Assembly (NCBI RefSeq): GCF_024585285.1
Contig: NZ_CP040755.1
Coordinates: forward strand, 744,001 to 808,000
DNA from: Colwellia sp. M166
GTDB lineage: Bacteria; Pseudomonadota; Gammaproteobacteria; Enterobacterales; Alteromonadaceae
Reading direction: 5' to 3'
Length of the DNA: 64,000 nt
In this document: positions 1-9,055 of the stretch, piece after piece
How positions within the stretch are numbered: the first letter of the stretch is position 1
Layout: every line of letters starts with the position of its first letter
Position numbers and translations under genes: made by a program
Notes under the pieces: generated by a model
The model's input: the letters and a program-made list of their open reading frames with translations, nothing else
Database searches by the model: none
What the model was told of the DNA's origin: nothing

Positions 1-1145
1 TGAATATAAGAAACTAACAATGGCAGTAGCACTAAGTTAGTTAAGATAATCATTGCAACACCCAGTGATGCGGTAATAGCTAACTCACGAATAATACCAA
101 TATCTATCGATAATAAAGTCATAAAGCCAACGGTGTCTGATAATAACGCTATGCCGCCAGGCACCAACAACACGCGAAAACTTAATTGCGCTGCTTGTTT
201 GCTTGTTTTGCCGCTATTGACCATTTTGGAGACAGAGTTAATCATCTGTACCCCATGGCTGACACCAATCGCAAAGACTAAAAATGGTACCAATATCGAC
301 ATCGGATCTAAGCCAAAACCAAGCGTTGATAGCATACCTAACTGCCAAACCACAGCAATTAAAGAACAAGAAATAGGTAAAATAGTTAGCGCAAGTGAAC
401 GACAGAACCAAAATACCATCAAGGTGGTAATAGCAATAGCGATAGCAAAAAAGGTAACAACCCCTTTCGCACCTTTTGCAACGTCGCCAACCATTTTAGT
501 AAAACCAATGATGTGTACTGAGATATTACCTTGCTCAAATTCACCACGGATTTCATTTTCTAATTGTTCGGCAAGGACAATACTATCGAGTTTCTTACCG
601 GTATTAGGGTCAATTTCCATCAACGAGGTTTTGACCATTGAACAGCTATAATCGTCGGCTACAATACTACCCACGATACCGGCTTTTTCTATATTACCTT
701 TAACAATCGCTAAACCCGCTTCATTAGGTTGAAAGTTTGCCGGGATCACGGGCCCACCAGCAAAACCGTCTTCAACTATTTCAACAAAGCGTGTACTAGG
801 TGAAAATAATGACTTAACCTGAATGCGATCAACACCTGGAATAAAAAACAACTTATCATGCACGCCTTTTAGCGCGGTAAAAAACTCAGGGTTAAAAATA
901 TCGCCACTACTGTCACAGACGGAAATTAACACATTATTCGCACCACCAAAGTTTTCTTGATGCTTGAGATAAGTTTTCATATAACTATGATTTAACGGAA
1001 TATGTTTGGTAAAAGCAGCATCAAGTTTAATTTGTGTCGCTTGAAACAACAGAAATATACTGGCAAGAATAAAAAATACCAAGACGGCTAACCGACGGCG
1101 GAAAAGTGTTGCTTCAACAACATTGATAATAGAATTAAATTTCAT
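1..1145 (-). CDS. MMPL-family RND transporter, truncated by window edge
   Basis: Only the first ~381 codons are present; the gene runs off the left edge. The product is an inner-membrane RND-superfamily (MMPL type) transporter. The N-terminus MKFNSIINVVEATLFRRR is followed by one TM helix, then a ~190-residue periplasmic domain (around LDAAFTKHIPLNHSYMKTY), then a run of close TM helices (VVTFFAIAIAITTLMVF, then ALTILPISCSLIAVVWQL, then PFLVFAIGVSHGVQM). F-A-I-G-V-S-H-G is typical of TM4 in this family. The ATG lies 5 bp after the stop of the YCF48-like gene, so the two are co-transcribed. Together with the upstream DUF1329 and DUF1302 genes it suggests a pump working with periplasmic and outer-membrane partners on a hydrophobic substrate; the substrate is unknown. 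Confidence 0.88.
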   Translation of the reverse strand, partial: MKFNSIINVVEATLFRRRLAVLVFFILASIFLLFQATQIKLDAAFTKHIPLNHSYMKTYLKHQENFGGANNVLISVCDSSGDIFNPEFFTALKGVHDKLFFIPGVDRIQVKSLFSPSTRFVEIVEDGFAGGPVIPANFQPNEAGLAIVKGNIEKAGIVGSIVADDYSCSMVKTSLMEIDPNTGKKLDSIVLAEQLENEIRGEFEQGNISVHIIGFTKMVGDVAKGAKGVVTFFAIAIAITTLMVFWFCRSLALTILPISCSLIAVVWQLGMLSTLGFGLDPMSILVPFLVFAIGVSHGVQMINSVSKMVNSGKTSKQAAQLSFRVLLVPGGIALLSDTVGFMTLLSIDIGIIRELAITASLGVAMIILTNLVLLPLLVSYI

Positions 1146-1150
1146 GACAG

Positions 1151-2152
1151 TTACTTCGTTATGTTAATAGTTTTGATGCCAACATCAGAGACAGCGATTA
1201 TTTTATTTTTATACCAAACCCCTGCAATAAGTGCTTTACCATCCTTTTGCACATGCTTAGTAAAAGTAGCACCATCATCACGACTTTCTAACAACACACC
1301 GTTATTACCTAAGATAAAAACCCGTTGGTCATCACTCAACACAATACTGCTTAGTAAAGCGGTAACATGGCTATCGCTTGCTTGCCATGGTGTACCATTT
1401 TTTAAACTGCGAAAAATATGGCCTCTTAAACCTACAACCACTAAATTGCCTTCTTGCGTACGATCAATATCATAAAATGAGCCTGGGTATATCTCATCAA
1501 GCCTTTGCCAACTGACGCCAAAATTATTACTTTTTGCAATTAGGCCTAATTCTCCAGCTAAATATAATGTTCTCCCATCAGCTACAACTCGGTTAAAGTG
1601 AGGTAAAATACTACTTTGTTCGTCTAAATAGGCAACTTCGTCATCTAGCTTTAATTCCGCTAAATATGCTTGGTCTTCCGGATAAAGAAACTCATTATGA
1701 TATTCAATAGTCCAATGTTGTCCACCGTCATTAGTGCGATAAAATAAGCCGTAAGCGCCAACAGCAACCCCGGTATTTCTATCAAAAAATAAGACATCTA
1801 AAAGTGGTTTTTCAACTTCAGGTAGGTGTTGTTGCACTTGCCAAGACACTCCACCATCTTTTGATGACAAAATTGTTGCATCATGACCAACGGCCCAGCC
1901 ATGCATTTCATCAATAAAATACACCGCAGTTAATGTCACTTGCACGGGCACTTGCGCTTGTTGCCAATCGACACCATCACTTGAAAGAAGAATATGACCG
2001 CGTTCGCCAACGGCAACTAATTTTGATTGATTAATTTCAATTATATCGAGTAACAGCGATTTACTCGCTAGTGGAGCAAGTCTCGCGTCTAGCGGTTGCG
2101 CGTTGATAATAGGGATAGTAAGAAAACTGAGTAAAATAACGAGAAGACGCAT
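1151..2152 (-). CDS. YCF48/BNR-like beta-propeller protein, secreted
   Basis: 333 aa with a signal peptide (MRLLVILLSFLTIPIINA, cleavage near residue 18). The rest is a repeat protein: six blades of the type V-G-x-x-G-x-I-x-x-S-x-D-G-G-x-x-W are visible (VGERGHILLSSDGVDW, VGHDATILSSKDGGVSW, VGAYGLFYRTNDGGQHW, then three weaker ones). This is the pattern of the Ycf48/HCF136 photosystem II assembly factor family, which in non-photosynthetic bacteria is found beside RND transporters and DUF1329/DUF1302 proteins. The organism shows no photosynthesis genes here, so photosystem assembly is unlikely; a periplasmic scaffold or accessory of the adjacent MMPL transporter is inferred from position only. 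GGAG lies about 12 nt before the ATG. Confidence 0.85.
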   Translation of the reverse strand: MRLLVILLSFLTIPIINAQPLDARLAPLASKSLLLDIIEINQSKLVAVGERGHILLSSDGVDWQQAQVPVQVTLTAVYFIDEMHGWAVGHDATILSSKDGGVSWQVQQHLPEVEKPLLDVLFFDRNTGVAVGAYGLFYRTNDGGQHWTIEYHNEFLYPEDQAYLAELKLDDEVAYLDEQSSILPHFNRVVADGRTLYLAGELGLIAKSNNFGVSWQRLDEIYPGSFYDIDRTQEGNLVVVGLRGHIFRSLKNGTPWQASDSHVTALLSSIVLSDDQRVFILGNNGVLLESRDDGATFTKHVQKDGKALIAGVWYKNKIIAVSDVGIKTINITK

Positions 2153-2342
2153 AATTACTATATTAGCTCCATTTATTTAAATAATAGAGGTAGCAAACCT
2201 CATATTAGATAACGATGTTAAAGAGGGGTTGAGCATGAAATGCACATCGATACCATACAACCCTCTACTTTGAGTTTAGCTAAAAGCAGAGGAATTAACA
2301 TTAATTAGGTGGTTATAAATAACCGTTTAAAGCTTTGAAATA

Positions 2343-2371
2343 AAAACGGCTAGCCATCGGCCAGCCGTTTT
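2343..2371 (-). terminator. Rho-independent terminator after the DUF1329 gene
   Basis: Inverted repeat with 12-bp arms and one mismatch (AAACGGCTAGCC / GGCCAGCCGTTT) and a 5-nt loop. On the minus strand it is followed by a T run. It sits 14 bp past the DUF1329 stop and would end or attenuate transcription from the DUF1302-DUF1329 pair before the YCF48-MMPL pair. Confidence 0.8.
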
Positions 2372-2385
2372 ATCAAAGTATCTGT

Positions 2386-3774
2386 CTATCTTCGACCTTC
2401 TCGACGTAATGCTGAAGAAGTAAAATCAACATCATTTAATTCGGCTGAAAAGTCATACATGCTCGCTTCGTTATCTAAGCCCATAGCGATATAACGACGA
2501 GATTGTAAATCGTGAAATACTTCAAGTGTTGACCACTGCGTTGGCACTTCATAGTAATTAATGCCATGAGCAACACCCACACGATATAATTCATCTCGGT
2601 TATCATAAATATCGGTAACCGCTACCTGCCAACTATCTTCATCAATATAGAAGACACGTTTTTTATAAGTATGTCGAGTATCAGACTTTAAGTTAGCTTC
2701 AACCACCCATACACGATGTTTTTCGTAACGTACAAGTTCAGGGTTAATATGACCCGGTTGTAAGATTTGGTCGTATTTTAAATTATCACTATGTAAACGA
2801 TAATCGTTATAAGGGATCAGTAATTCTTGTTTACCTTTTAACGTCCAATTATAACGATTAGGTGCACCGTTAAACATATCAAAATCATCGGTAGTTCTTA
2901 AACCATCTGACGCTGTACCTGGTGCATCATAAGCAACATTTGGTGCACGACGAACGCGTCGTTGGCCTGTGTTATAAGTCCATGCTTGGCGAGGTGTTTT
3001 TATTTGGTCCATAGTTTCATGAACTAATAAAGCCGTACCGGCTAAACGAGCTGGCTCAGTTACTTTTTGTTTAAATTTAAATAAAATATTGGTGCGTTGC
3101 AGTTCTTCAGCTTTAACGCCTTTAACACCGTAAGGGATCAATAACTGATCATCAAAGCCCATGTAAGTGTAATCACCTGATGATGTTGGAGCAGCTTGAC
3201 CACCTTCACGAGTAATTTTTTCACCACGATAGCGTAAAATATGATTCCAAATAGCCTCTAAACCATCTTTAGGTACCGGAAATGGAATACCAATTGCTGC
3301 TTGAACAATACCATTACCGCCTTCAACTAATTCTGCTCTCGTTGCATTGTCAAATGTTGCCTGATAAACATGCTCAGGGTAAGAGGCTGAACGACGTGAC
3401 TGGTAAACCATCATTTTATAAGTGTCAGGATAAGTTTCAAATAACTTAACCTGACCGGGTGTAAGTAAATCTTTGTATTGTCCAAGATTTTTGTGAGTAA
3501 TGGTATAGAGTGCTTTATCTTCAGCAAAAGGATCAACATGATGATCACCGACTTTATAACCCGCTGGAGCTGAAGTGATCCCCCCAGTCCACGTTGGAAT
3601 AGAACCATCTGCATTCGCTGCACGAACAGCACCCAAAGGCGTTAATTCTTTTTGTAATTTAGCAGCCTCTTGCTCCGTAATTTTTGCGCTAGCGCTTGTA
3701 GATGCTAAAGCTACCGTCACCGCTATTGATACTAGCGTTGCCTTTTTAAATGTATTTTTTAAAATATTTCTCAT
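2386..3774 (-). CDS. DUF1329 family periplasmic protein
   Basis: 462 aa with a signal peptide (basic start RNILKNTFKK, hydrophobic core, cleavage after ASTSASA). An in-frame ATG exists 15 bp upstream, but the chosen start has AGGA at 8-nt spacing. The family-typical text includes TPLGAVRAANADGSIPTWTGG near the mature N-terminus and Y-Y-E-V-P-T-Q-W near the end. DUF1329 proteins are, to my knowledge, related in fold to LolA/LolB lipoprotein carriers and nearly always sit next to a DUF1302 gene, as here (22-bp gap from the DUF1302 stop). A periplasmic carrier between the MMPL pump and the outer-membrane barrel is inferred. No biochemical activity is established. Confidence 0.88.
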   Translation of the reverse strand: MRNILKNTFKKATLVSIAVTVALASTSASAKITEQEAAKLQKELTPLGAVRAANADGSIPTWTGGITSAPAGYKVGDHHVDPFAEDKALYTITHKNLGQYKDLLTPGQVKLFETYPDTYKMMVYQSRRSASYPEHVYQATFDNATRAELVEGGNGIVQAAIGIPFPVPKDGLEAIWNHILRYRGEKITREGGQAAPTSSGDYTYMGFDDQLLIPYGVKGVKAEELQRTNILFKFKQKVTEPARLAGTALLVHETMDQIKTPRQAWTYNTGQRRVRRAPNVAYDAPGTASDGLRTTDDFDMFNGAPNRYNWTLKGKQELLIPYNDYRLHSDNLKYDQILQPGHINPELVRYEKHRVWVVEANLKSDTRHTYKKRVFYIDEDSWQVAVTDIYDNRDELYRVGVAHGINYYEVPTQWSTLEVFHDLQSRRYIAMGLDNEASMYDFSAELNDVDFTSSALRREGRR

Positions 3775-3795
3775 GAAAATAGTCCTCATACGGCC

Positions 3796-5841
3796 TTAAA
3801 TTGAATACTTGATGTTAAAAGACACGTAATCGCGATCTTCCATTTGATTAGTCGTACCTACGCCACCAAAAAAGCTGTTATAACTGAAATCAGCCGACCA
3901 ACGATTTTGGTAATCGAAACCTAAACCTAGTGACATCGACTTTCTGTCTTCAACAAACAAAAATAATGGATCTGGCGTAATACCGTTAACATCATGTGAA
4001 AAAACAATTTTTGGTGATATGTTAATACCGGCAAAAACATCGTTATAATCTAATTTTCCGATAAAACGATAGCCCCATGCAAATGCACTAGGGAATGGGT
4101 TGGTTTCAACACCATCTTGTAAAGCCAGTTCTAAGCCTTCTTTGCCTGCAACACCACCATTTCTGCCAGTACCTGGACCATTGAGACGTAATACGTCTTG
4201 ATCAGGCATATCACGAATATCAATACCGCCGATTTCAAATAAAGTTGTCATTTGGCTGGCACCAAATGACGGCCCCCATAAATTTGTTAGCGTGACTTGT
4301 GCTTGTAAGGTATCAGAGAGGATGTAACCATTAGCACGTGAACCACCAGCAAAAACAGGCATTTGAGAAATACCATCTAACTCAGGTCGATTTAAGTCAT
4401 TAGCTAATTGTTGTGGCATCGCCGCAAATAGAAGCTCTACATCATCTATTTGCAATGGCTCATCTTGACGATAAGTCACTTCACCAGCAACGGATGTGGT
4501 GCCAATCGCAGTGTTAAAGCTTAAGGCATACAGCTTAATATCTTCAATGTAATCGAGTTCTACTCGTGAAAAAGCTTTTAAATCTGTGTAGTTGTCATAA
4601 GTAATTTCAGTAGAAGCTAACATCCCAACATCGTGAGCTAAAGCAGCTTGAGTAAAATCAGCCGTTATTCCTGAAAAAACCGGGCGACGGCTATGGTAAT
4701 TCATATGGTACAAGCTAATTTCAGTATCATTGAGCTCAGGTAAAAACCACGATAGTTTTAAACCGTACTGACCGCCATCTTCAGGATCATTATTAGCATC
4801 GGCTTGACGTAGTGTTACCTTGGTTGGAAAACCACCAACATAAGCACCACCGGCATCAGCCATTGCGACAGTACCATCTAATATTTTAGCTCTTAAGACG
4901 TTCAAATTAGTGATTAACGAATCTAAGTCCATATCAGGATTACTGGCAAAGTTTAACTGTACATTGTTAAACTGACCGCCATCACCAGCAAAATCATTGG
5001 TCGAGAAATAACTACCGGGTGCAGGTAATACTGTTTCTTCCCAACTGTATTGATAAAACATTTCAATGTTAAAATTTTCTGTTACGCCCAATGATGCCCA
5101 TACTGCGCCAAAGGGAATGAAGGCTTCTTTTAGTTCAGCACCTGGTGCTCTTAATCGTGCGATATCTACTGGGTTAATCTCACTAATACCATGAGATATT
5201 AACGTACTTTCACCCCAACCAATCACTTGCTGACCGACACGTACCGAGAATGGCATGTCACCAAAATCAAAGTCACCGTAAACAAAAGAATCTAGCATAC
5301 GAACATCACGACACACTTGATCTTTGGCTTCATCATCTCGACATGGATCATTAACCCTGCCTGAACTTGGGTTTGTCCAAGCTCGATCACCGTCGACCAT
5401 TTCAAAATCATAAAAATACATAGCGCGGCCAAAATAGCCGATGTTGTCATAACGTATATCAAGCTCGTGGGAGCCTTTAATTAACTTTGAGAAACTTTCG
5501 CCTGCATCATAGTTTAAGTTAGCGTTGTCACCATTAGTAGAATAACTACCCGCACCATTCCATACTGTGCCAGCATCTGGATTAACATTTAATATCGGAT
5601 GGTATTGACTAAAATCAAAGCCATTATTGATATTATTGGATTTACCAACATTATCATTCCAATTACGATCTTCTACTCGCCAGCTTGTACCTGCCGAAAA
5701 AGTAGAATCAAAACTGATCTCGAAATTGCCTAACTCAAAGTTTTTTGCCTGCACATTAGCAGTAGCTAATGTCATCATAGCGGCGGCAATACTCAGAGCC
5801 AGTGGCTTCTTGTAAAAACCGTTGCGAAGGTTTTGTTTCAT
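3796..5841 (-). CDS. DUF1302 family outer-membrane beta-barrel protein
   Basis: 681 aa. Signal peptide MKQNLRNGFYKKPLALS then a hydrophobic core ending ANVQA. The mature part begins FELGNFEISFDSTFSAGTSW and ends in an aromatic barrel strand DYVSFNIKYSI with a near-terminal F/Y-rich pattern, as expected of outer-membrane barrels. Internal DUF1302 landmarks are RVGQQVIGWGES and INPVDIARLRAPGAELKEAF. It is first in the cluster with DUF1329. Known members are outer-membrane proteins of unclear substrate. The ~300-bp upstream region holds two palindromes that could control expression. Confidence 0.88.
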   Translation of the reverse strand: MKQNLRNGFYKKPLALSIAAAMMTLATANVQAKNFELGNFEISFDSTFSAGTSWRVEDRNWNDNVGKSNNINNGFDFSQYHPILNVNPDAGTVWNGAGSYSTNGDNANLNYDAGESFSKLIKGSHELDIRYDNIGYFGRAMYFYDFEMVDGDRAWTNPSSGRVNDPCRDDEAKDQVCRDVRMLDSFVYGDFDFGDMPFSVRVGQQVIGWGESTLISHGISEINPVDIARLRAPGAELKEAFIPFGAVWASLGVTENFNIEMFYQYSWEETVLPAPGSYFSTNDFAGDGGQFNNVQLNFASNPDMDLDSLITNLNVLRAKILDGTVAMADAGGAYVGGFPTKVTLRQADANNDPEDGGQYGLKLSWFLPELNDTEISLYHMNYHSRRPVFSGITADFTQAALAHDVGMLASTEITYDNYTDLKAFSRVELDYIEDIKLYALSFNTAIGTTSVAGEVTYRQDEPLQIDDVELLFAAMPQQLANDLNRPELDGISQMPVFAGGSRANGYILSDTLQAQVTLTNLWGPSFGASQMTTLFEIGGIDIRDMPDQDVLRLNGPGTGRNGGVAGKEGLELALQDGVETNPFPSAFAWGYRFIGKLDYNDVFAGINISPKIVFSHDVNGITPDPLFLFVEDRKSMSLGLGFDYQNRWSADFSYNSFFGGVGTTNQMEDRDYVSFNIKYSI

Positions 5842-5950
5842 TTCTTCTCTCCCCAGATGCGATTTTGCATTTTATTTTTATAAGTCCACTTACATGGTAT
5901 GAATCAATAATTACATCATTTTGACCAAGTGGCAAGCGCTAAAAATTTAG

Positions 5951-5977
5951 TTAAAGTCCTTTATATTAAAGACTTAA
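5951..5977. promoter_or_regulatory. Near-palindromic operator candidate upstream of DUF1302
   Basis: TTAAAGTCC TTTATATTA AAGACTTAA reads as an imperfect palindrome (AAGTCCTTTA / TAAAGACTT with one unpaired base) about 110 bp before the DUF1302 start. No T run follows on the minus strand, so an operator or a promoter element is more likely than a terminator. The binding factor is unknown. Confidence 0.35.
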
Positions 5978-6004
5978 AACAAATTGTATATCAAGAACAA
6001 AAGT

Positions 6005-6030
6005 GCGTTTAAAACACTTGTTTTAAACGC
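6005..6030 (-). terminator. Perfect 12-bp hairpin, possible terminator of pepN-DUF2835
   Basis: GCGTTTAAAACA and TGTTTTAAACGC are perfect inverted arms separated by 2 bp. On the minus strand it is followed by ACTTTTG, a weak T run, about 120 bp beyond the DUF2835 stop. On the plus strand GTGTTTTT follows, but no plus gene precedes it. It could instead be a protein-binding palindrome for the DUF1302 operon. Confidence 0.45.
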
Positions 6031-6148
6031 GTGTTTTTCACAAGCATTTATCTGCAAATAGTGAACAGAAATAGCCCCCTAATCCTGTCAACAATTAGTA
6101 ACACTTTACTTTTGATGGTCAGACCACTGTTTAAAGCAAAGGCTCTAA

Positions 6149-6364
6149 TCAGGATGTTTTATCCAAAGACAAAAATTTATTGCTTTGTGTTTGCAAACAA
6201 AACCGCCCTTTTATGCCTGTAGCTGTTAAAAATTTTCGCAAATGCATTGCCGGAAATTCAAGCCGAAGACCTTCATCTGTCGTCACCACAATAGTATGAA
6301 TTGCCCCTTGATAATAGAGTAAATAGTCTTGGTTACTTAAGTTCAAACTAAAATAATAGGTCAT
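6149..6364 (-). CDS. DUF2835 family small protein
   Basis: 71 aa, of the small DUF2835 family typically found directly after pepN in gammaproteobacteria. The family pattern is visible: YYFSLNLSNQDYLLYYQG at the start, then a V-x-V-x-x-x-D-G segment, LEFPAMHLRKFLT in the middle and GIKGRFCL near the end. It starts 9 bp after the pepN stop, so it is co-transcribed. Function unknown; no membrane segment or catalytic motif is visible. Confidence 0.85.
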   Translation of the reverse strand: MTYYFSLNLSNQDYLLYYQGAIHTIVVTTDEGLRLEFPAMHLRKFLTATGIKGRFCLQTQSNKFLSLDKTS

Positions 6365-6373
6365 ACATTTATC

Positions 6374-8929
6374 CTAATATTCTAGGGCCGCATCAAGTTT
6401 TTCTTTCAAATCTTTTGACAAGTTTACCTGCTGCATAAGCTGTTCAAGTTTAGTTTTAATCAATTTTTGTCTTGGCTTATCAAACGCTTTAAATTGAATA
6501 AGTGGGGTAATTAAACGAGAGGCAACTTGTGGGTTAATATCATTAAGTAAACGTAATTGTTCAATAAGAAATTGATAACCACGACCACTAGCACAATGAA
6601 AGTATCGTGGGTTATTCATGATAAACGCACCAATAAGCGCACGAGCACGATTAGGATTTTTTAAGCTAAAAAGCGGATGGGAGATTAACTGTGACAAATT
6701 ATCATAAATTGACTCAGCATTAACGCTGGCTTGTATTGCAAACCATTTATCCATCACTAGTGGCGTATCCGACCATTTACTTTCAAAATCAGTCATCATA
6801 CTAGAGAAGGCGGCATGGTGTTGACCTGCGGAAAAATTCAGCGTTGCCAAGGTATCAGTCATATTATTTGCATGTTGATATTGCTCAGTCAACAGCTTTT
6901 GGTATTCACTCAAGGTTGCTAAATAAGATAGGCAAACATTCTTTAAGGCACGTTTACCGATAGCGTTGCCATCATTGGCATAAACAGTTGCCATATTTTG
7001 CTGATACTGCTGAAGAAATAATGGTGCTAACGCTTTGGCTATACATTGTTTCACACTATCAATAGCATTAAGCAAAGCAATAGGGTCAACCTCTTCAATA
7101 TTATCGGCTAGTTCACTGAAACTGGGTAATGTTAATTGTTCGGCTTTAAATGCCGCTGACATATCTGCCGTTAATAAATCTTTAAACGCTTGATATAAAT
7201 TATCAGGTAAATTTAATGTCGGTTGTTGCATCGCTTGCACTATATAAGTAGTTAATAACTTTTGTCCGGCATCCCAACGACAAAACTCATCTGTTGCGCA
7301 AGTCATGAGCAATTGTAACTCTTGATCAGATTGTAAAAACTGTGTTCTTACCGGCGCTGAGAAACCAGTTAATAACGCTAACACGGGTTTTTGATGATAA
7401 TCTTGAAAAGTCCACGTTTGCTTCTGCTCAGTGAGTTGCAATAACTGCGACTGATTAGATTGTCCAAGCCCTGAAATTAACTCTATACCAACGGGAATAT
7501 GCAACGCCGGATTATTACCATTATTTTGCTCAAGGGTTAATTGATATTCGCAACTAACAGCATCAAAGTGTTCACTGACGCGTAATTGTGGCGTGCCTGC
7601 TTGTTGGTACCAACGCTTGAACTGACTTAAGTCTGTAGCTGACGCATCCGTCATAGCATTGATAAAATCATCACAGGTGACAGCCATACCATCAAAACGT
7701 GCAAAATATAAATCGATACCCTTTCTAAATTTTTCAGCCCCCAAGATCGTGTGGATCATACGAATAACTTCAGCGCCCTTTTCATAAACCGTTAAAGTAT
7801 AAAAGTTGTTCATTTCAATGACTTTTTCTGGACGAATAGGATGTGCCATTGGACCAGCATCTTCAGCAAATTGCATCGAGCGTAACACTCTCACGTTTTG
7901 AATACGGGTTACAGCTGCTGAGTGCATGTCGGCACTAAATTGTTGATCGCGAAATACCGTTAAACCTTCTTTTAAACTTAATTGAAACCAATCTCGGCAA
8001 GTCACGCGATTACCGGTCCAGTTATGAAAATATTCATGTGCAATAACCGCTTCAACATTAAAGTAATCGACATCGGTGGCACACTTTTCATCAGCTAAGA
8101 CAAATTTGCTATTAAAAACATTTAAGCCCTTGTTTTCCATGGCGCCCATATTGAAAAAATCGACCGCAACTATCATATAAATATCAAGATCATATTCAAG
8201 TCCAAAGGTTTTTTCATCCCAGACCATAGAATGCTTTAACGAGGCCATCGCATGATGAGCTTTGTGAATATTACCTTTGTCGACAAATATTTCTAACGCA
8301 ACATCACGGCCAGAGCCCGTACGATAATGGTCAGATAAAACATCAAAATCACCCGCTACTAAAGCAAATAAATAGCAAGGTTTAGGAAAAGGGTCATGCC
8401 ATTGCACAAAATGTTGACCGTCAGCTAAATCCCCTTCAGCGATTTTATTACCATTTGATAACAAGTAGGGAAACTGTACTTTATCGGCAATAATTTTAGT
8501 GGTGAATATTGCCATCACATCGGGTCGGTCAAGATAATAACTAATGCGTCTAAAGCCCTCTGCTTCACATTGGGTGCAATAAGCATCACCTGACTTAAAT
8601 AAACCTTCAAGTGCCGTATTTTCAACTGGATTGATCTCAGTAATAATTTCAAGCGTGAACTCTTTACGATCAATAGCAATAGTTAAACTGCTATCGCTAA
8701 CTTGATATTGCTCAGCATTTAGCGCTTGATCATCAATTAAAACAGACACTAAAGTTAAGTGTTCGCCATCCAAGACTAACGGTTGGTTATCGTCTGCCAC
8801 TCGGCTTAATTTCATCCGGTTAGTCACCCGAGTTTTATATTCATCGAGTGCAAAGGTTAGCTCAACAGTAGCAATAGAAAAGTTTGCTTCACGGTAATCA
8901 GCTAAATAACGTGGGGTAAAATCACTCAT
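6374..8929 (-). CDS. pepN: Aminopeptidase N (M1 family)
   Basis: 851 aa, close to the usual ~870 aa of gammaproteobacterial PepN. A cytoplasmic zinc metallopeptidase that removes N-terminal residues from peptides late in protein turnover. Visible hallmarks are the exopeptidase motif GAMEN (in MGAMENKGLNVF), the zinc motif HEYFHNW with the third ligand downstream in LKEGLTVFRDQQF, and the N-terminal beta domain starting FTPRYLADYREANF. The C-terminal helical domain runs to the end. AAGGA precedes the ATG at good spacing. It leads a two-gene unit with the DUF2835 gene. Confidence 0.97.
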   Translation of the reverse strand: MSDFTPRYLADYREANFSIATVELTFALDEYKTRVTNRMKLSRVADDNQPLVLDGEHLTLVSVLIDDQALNAEQYQVSDSSLTIAIDRKEFTLEIITEINPVENTALEGLFKSGDAYCTQCEAEGFRRISYYLDRPDVMAIFTTKIIADKVQFPYLLSNGNKIAEGDLADGQHFVQWHDPFPKPCYLFALVAGDFDVLSDHYRTGSGRDVALEIFVDKGNIHKAHHAMASLKHSMVWDEKTFGLEYDLDIYMIVAVDFFNMGAMENKGLNVFNSKFVLADEKCATDVDYFNVEAVIAHEYFHNWTGNRVTCRDWFQLSLKEGLTVFRDQQFSADMHSAAVTRIQNVRVLRSMQFAEDAGPMAHPIRPEKVIEMNNFYTLTVYEKGAEVIRMIHTILGAEKFRKGIDLYFARFDGMAVTCDDFINAMTDASATDLSQFKRWYQQAGTPQLRVSEHFDAVSCEYQLTLEQNNGNNPALHIPVGIELISGLGQSNQSQLLQLTEQKQTWTFQDYHQKPVLALLTGFSAPVRTQFLQSDQELQLLMTCATDEFCRWDAGQKLLTTYIVQAMQQPTLNLPDNLYQAFKDLLTADMSAAFKAEQLTLPSFSELADNIEEVDPIALLNAIDSVKQCIAKALAPLFLQQYQQNMATVYANDGNAIGKRALKNVCLSYLATLSEYQKLLTEQYQHANNMTDTLATLNFSAGQHHAAFSSMMTDFESKWSDTPLVMDKWFAIQASVNAESIYDNLSQLISHPLFSLKNPNRARALIGAFIMNNPRYFHCASGRGYQFLIEQLRLLNDINPQVASRLITPLIQFKAFDKPRQKLIKTKLEQLMQQVNLSKDLKEKLDAALEY

Positions 8930-9003
8930 GTAAATCCTTAATATAAAAACTTTATTTTGGTTGGCACTTATGCGCTTATTATAACGTTTCTCAGAGGGAA
9001 TAA

Positions 9004-9027
9004 AAAAGCCTGTACGAGACAGGCTTT
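9004..9027 (-). terminator. Terminator after nhaC
   Basis: AAAGCCTGT and ACAGGCTTT arms around a short loop, with TTTTTTA following on the minus strand, 29 bp beyond the nhaC stop and before pepN. Confidence 0.85.
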
Positions 9028-9055
9028 ATGAATATTTATTAATTGTGAAAATAAT

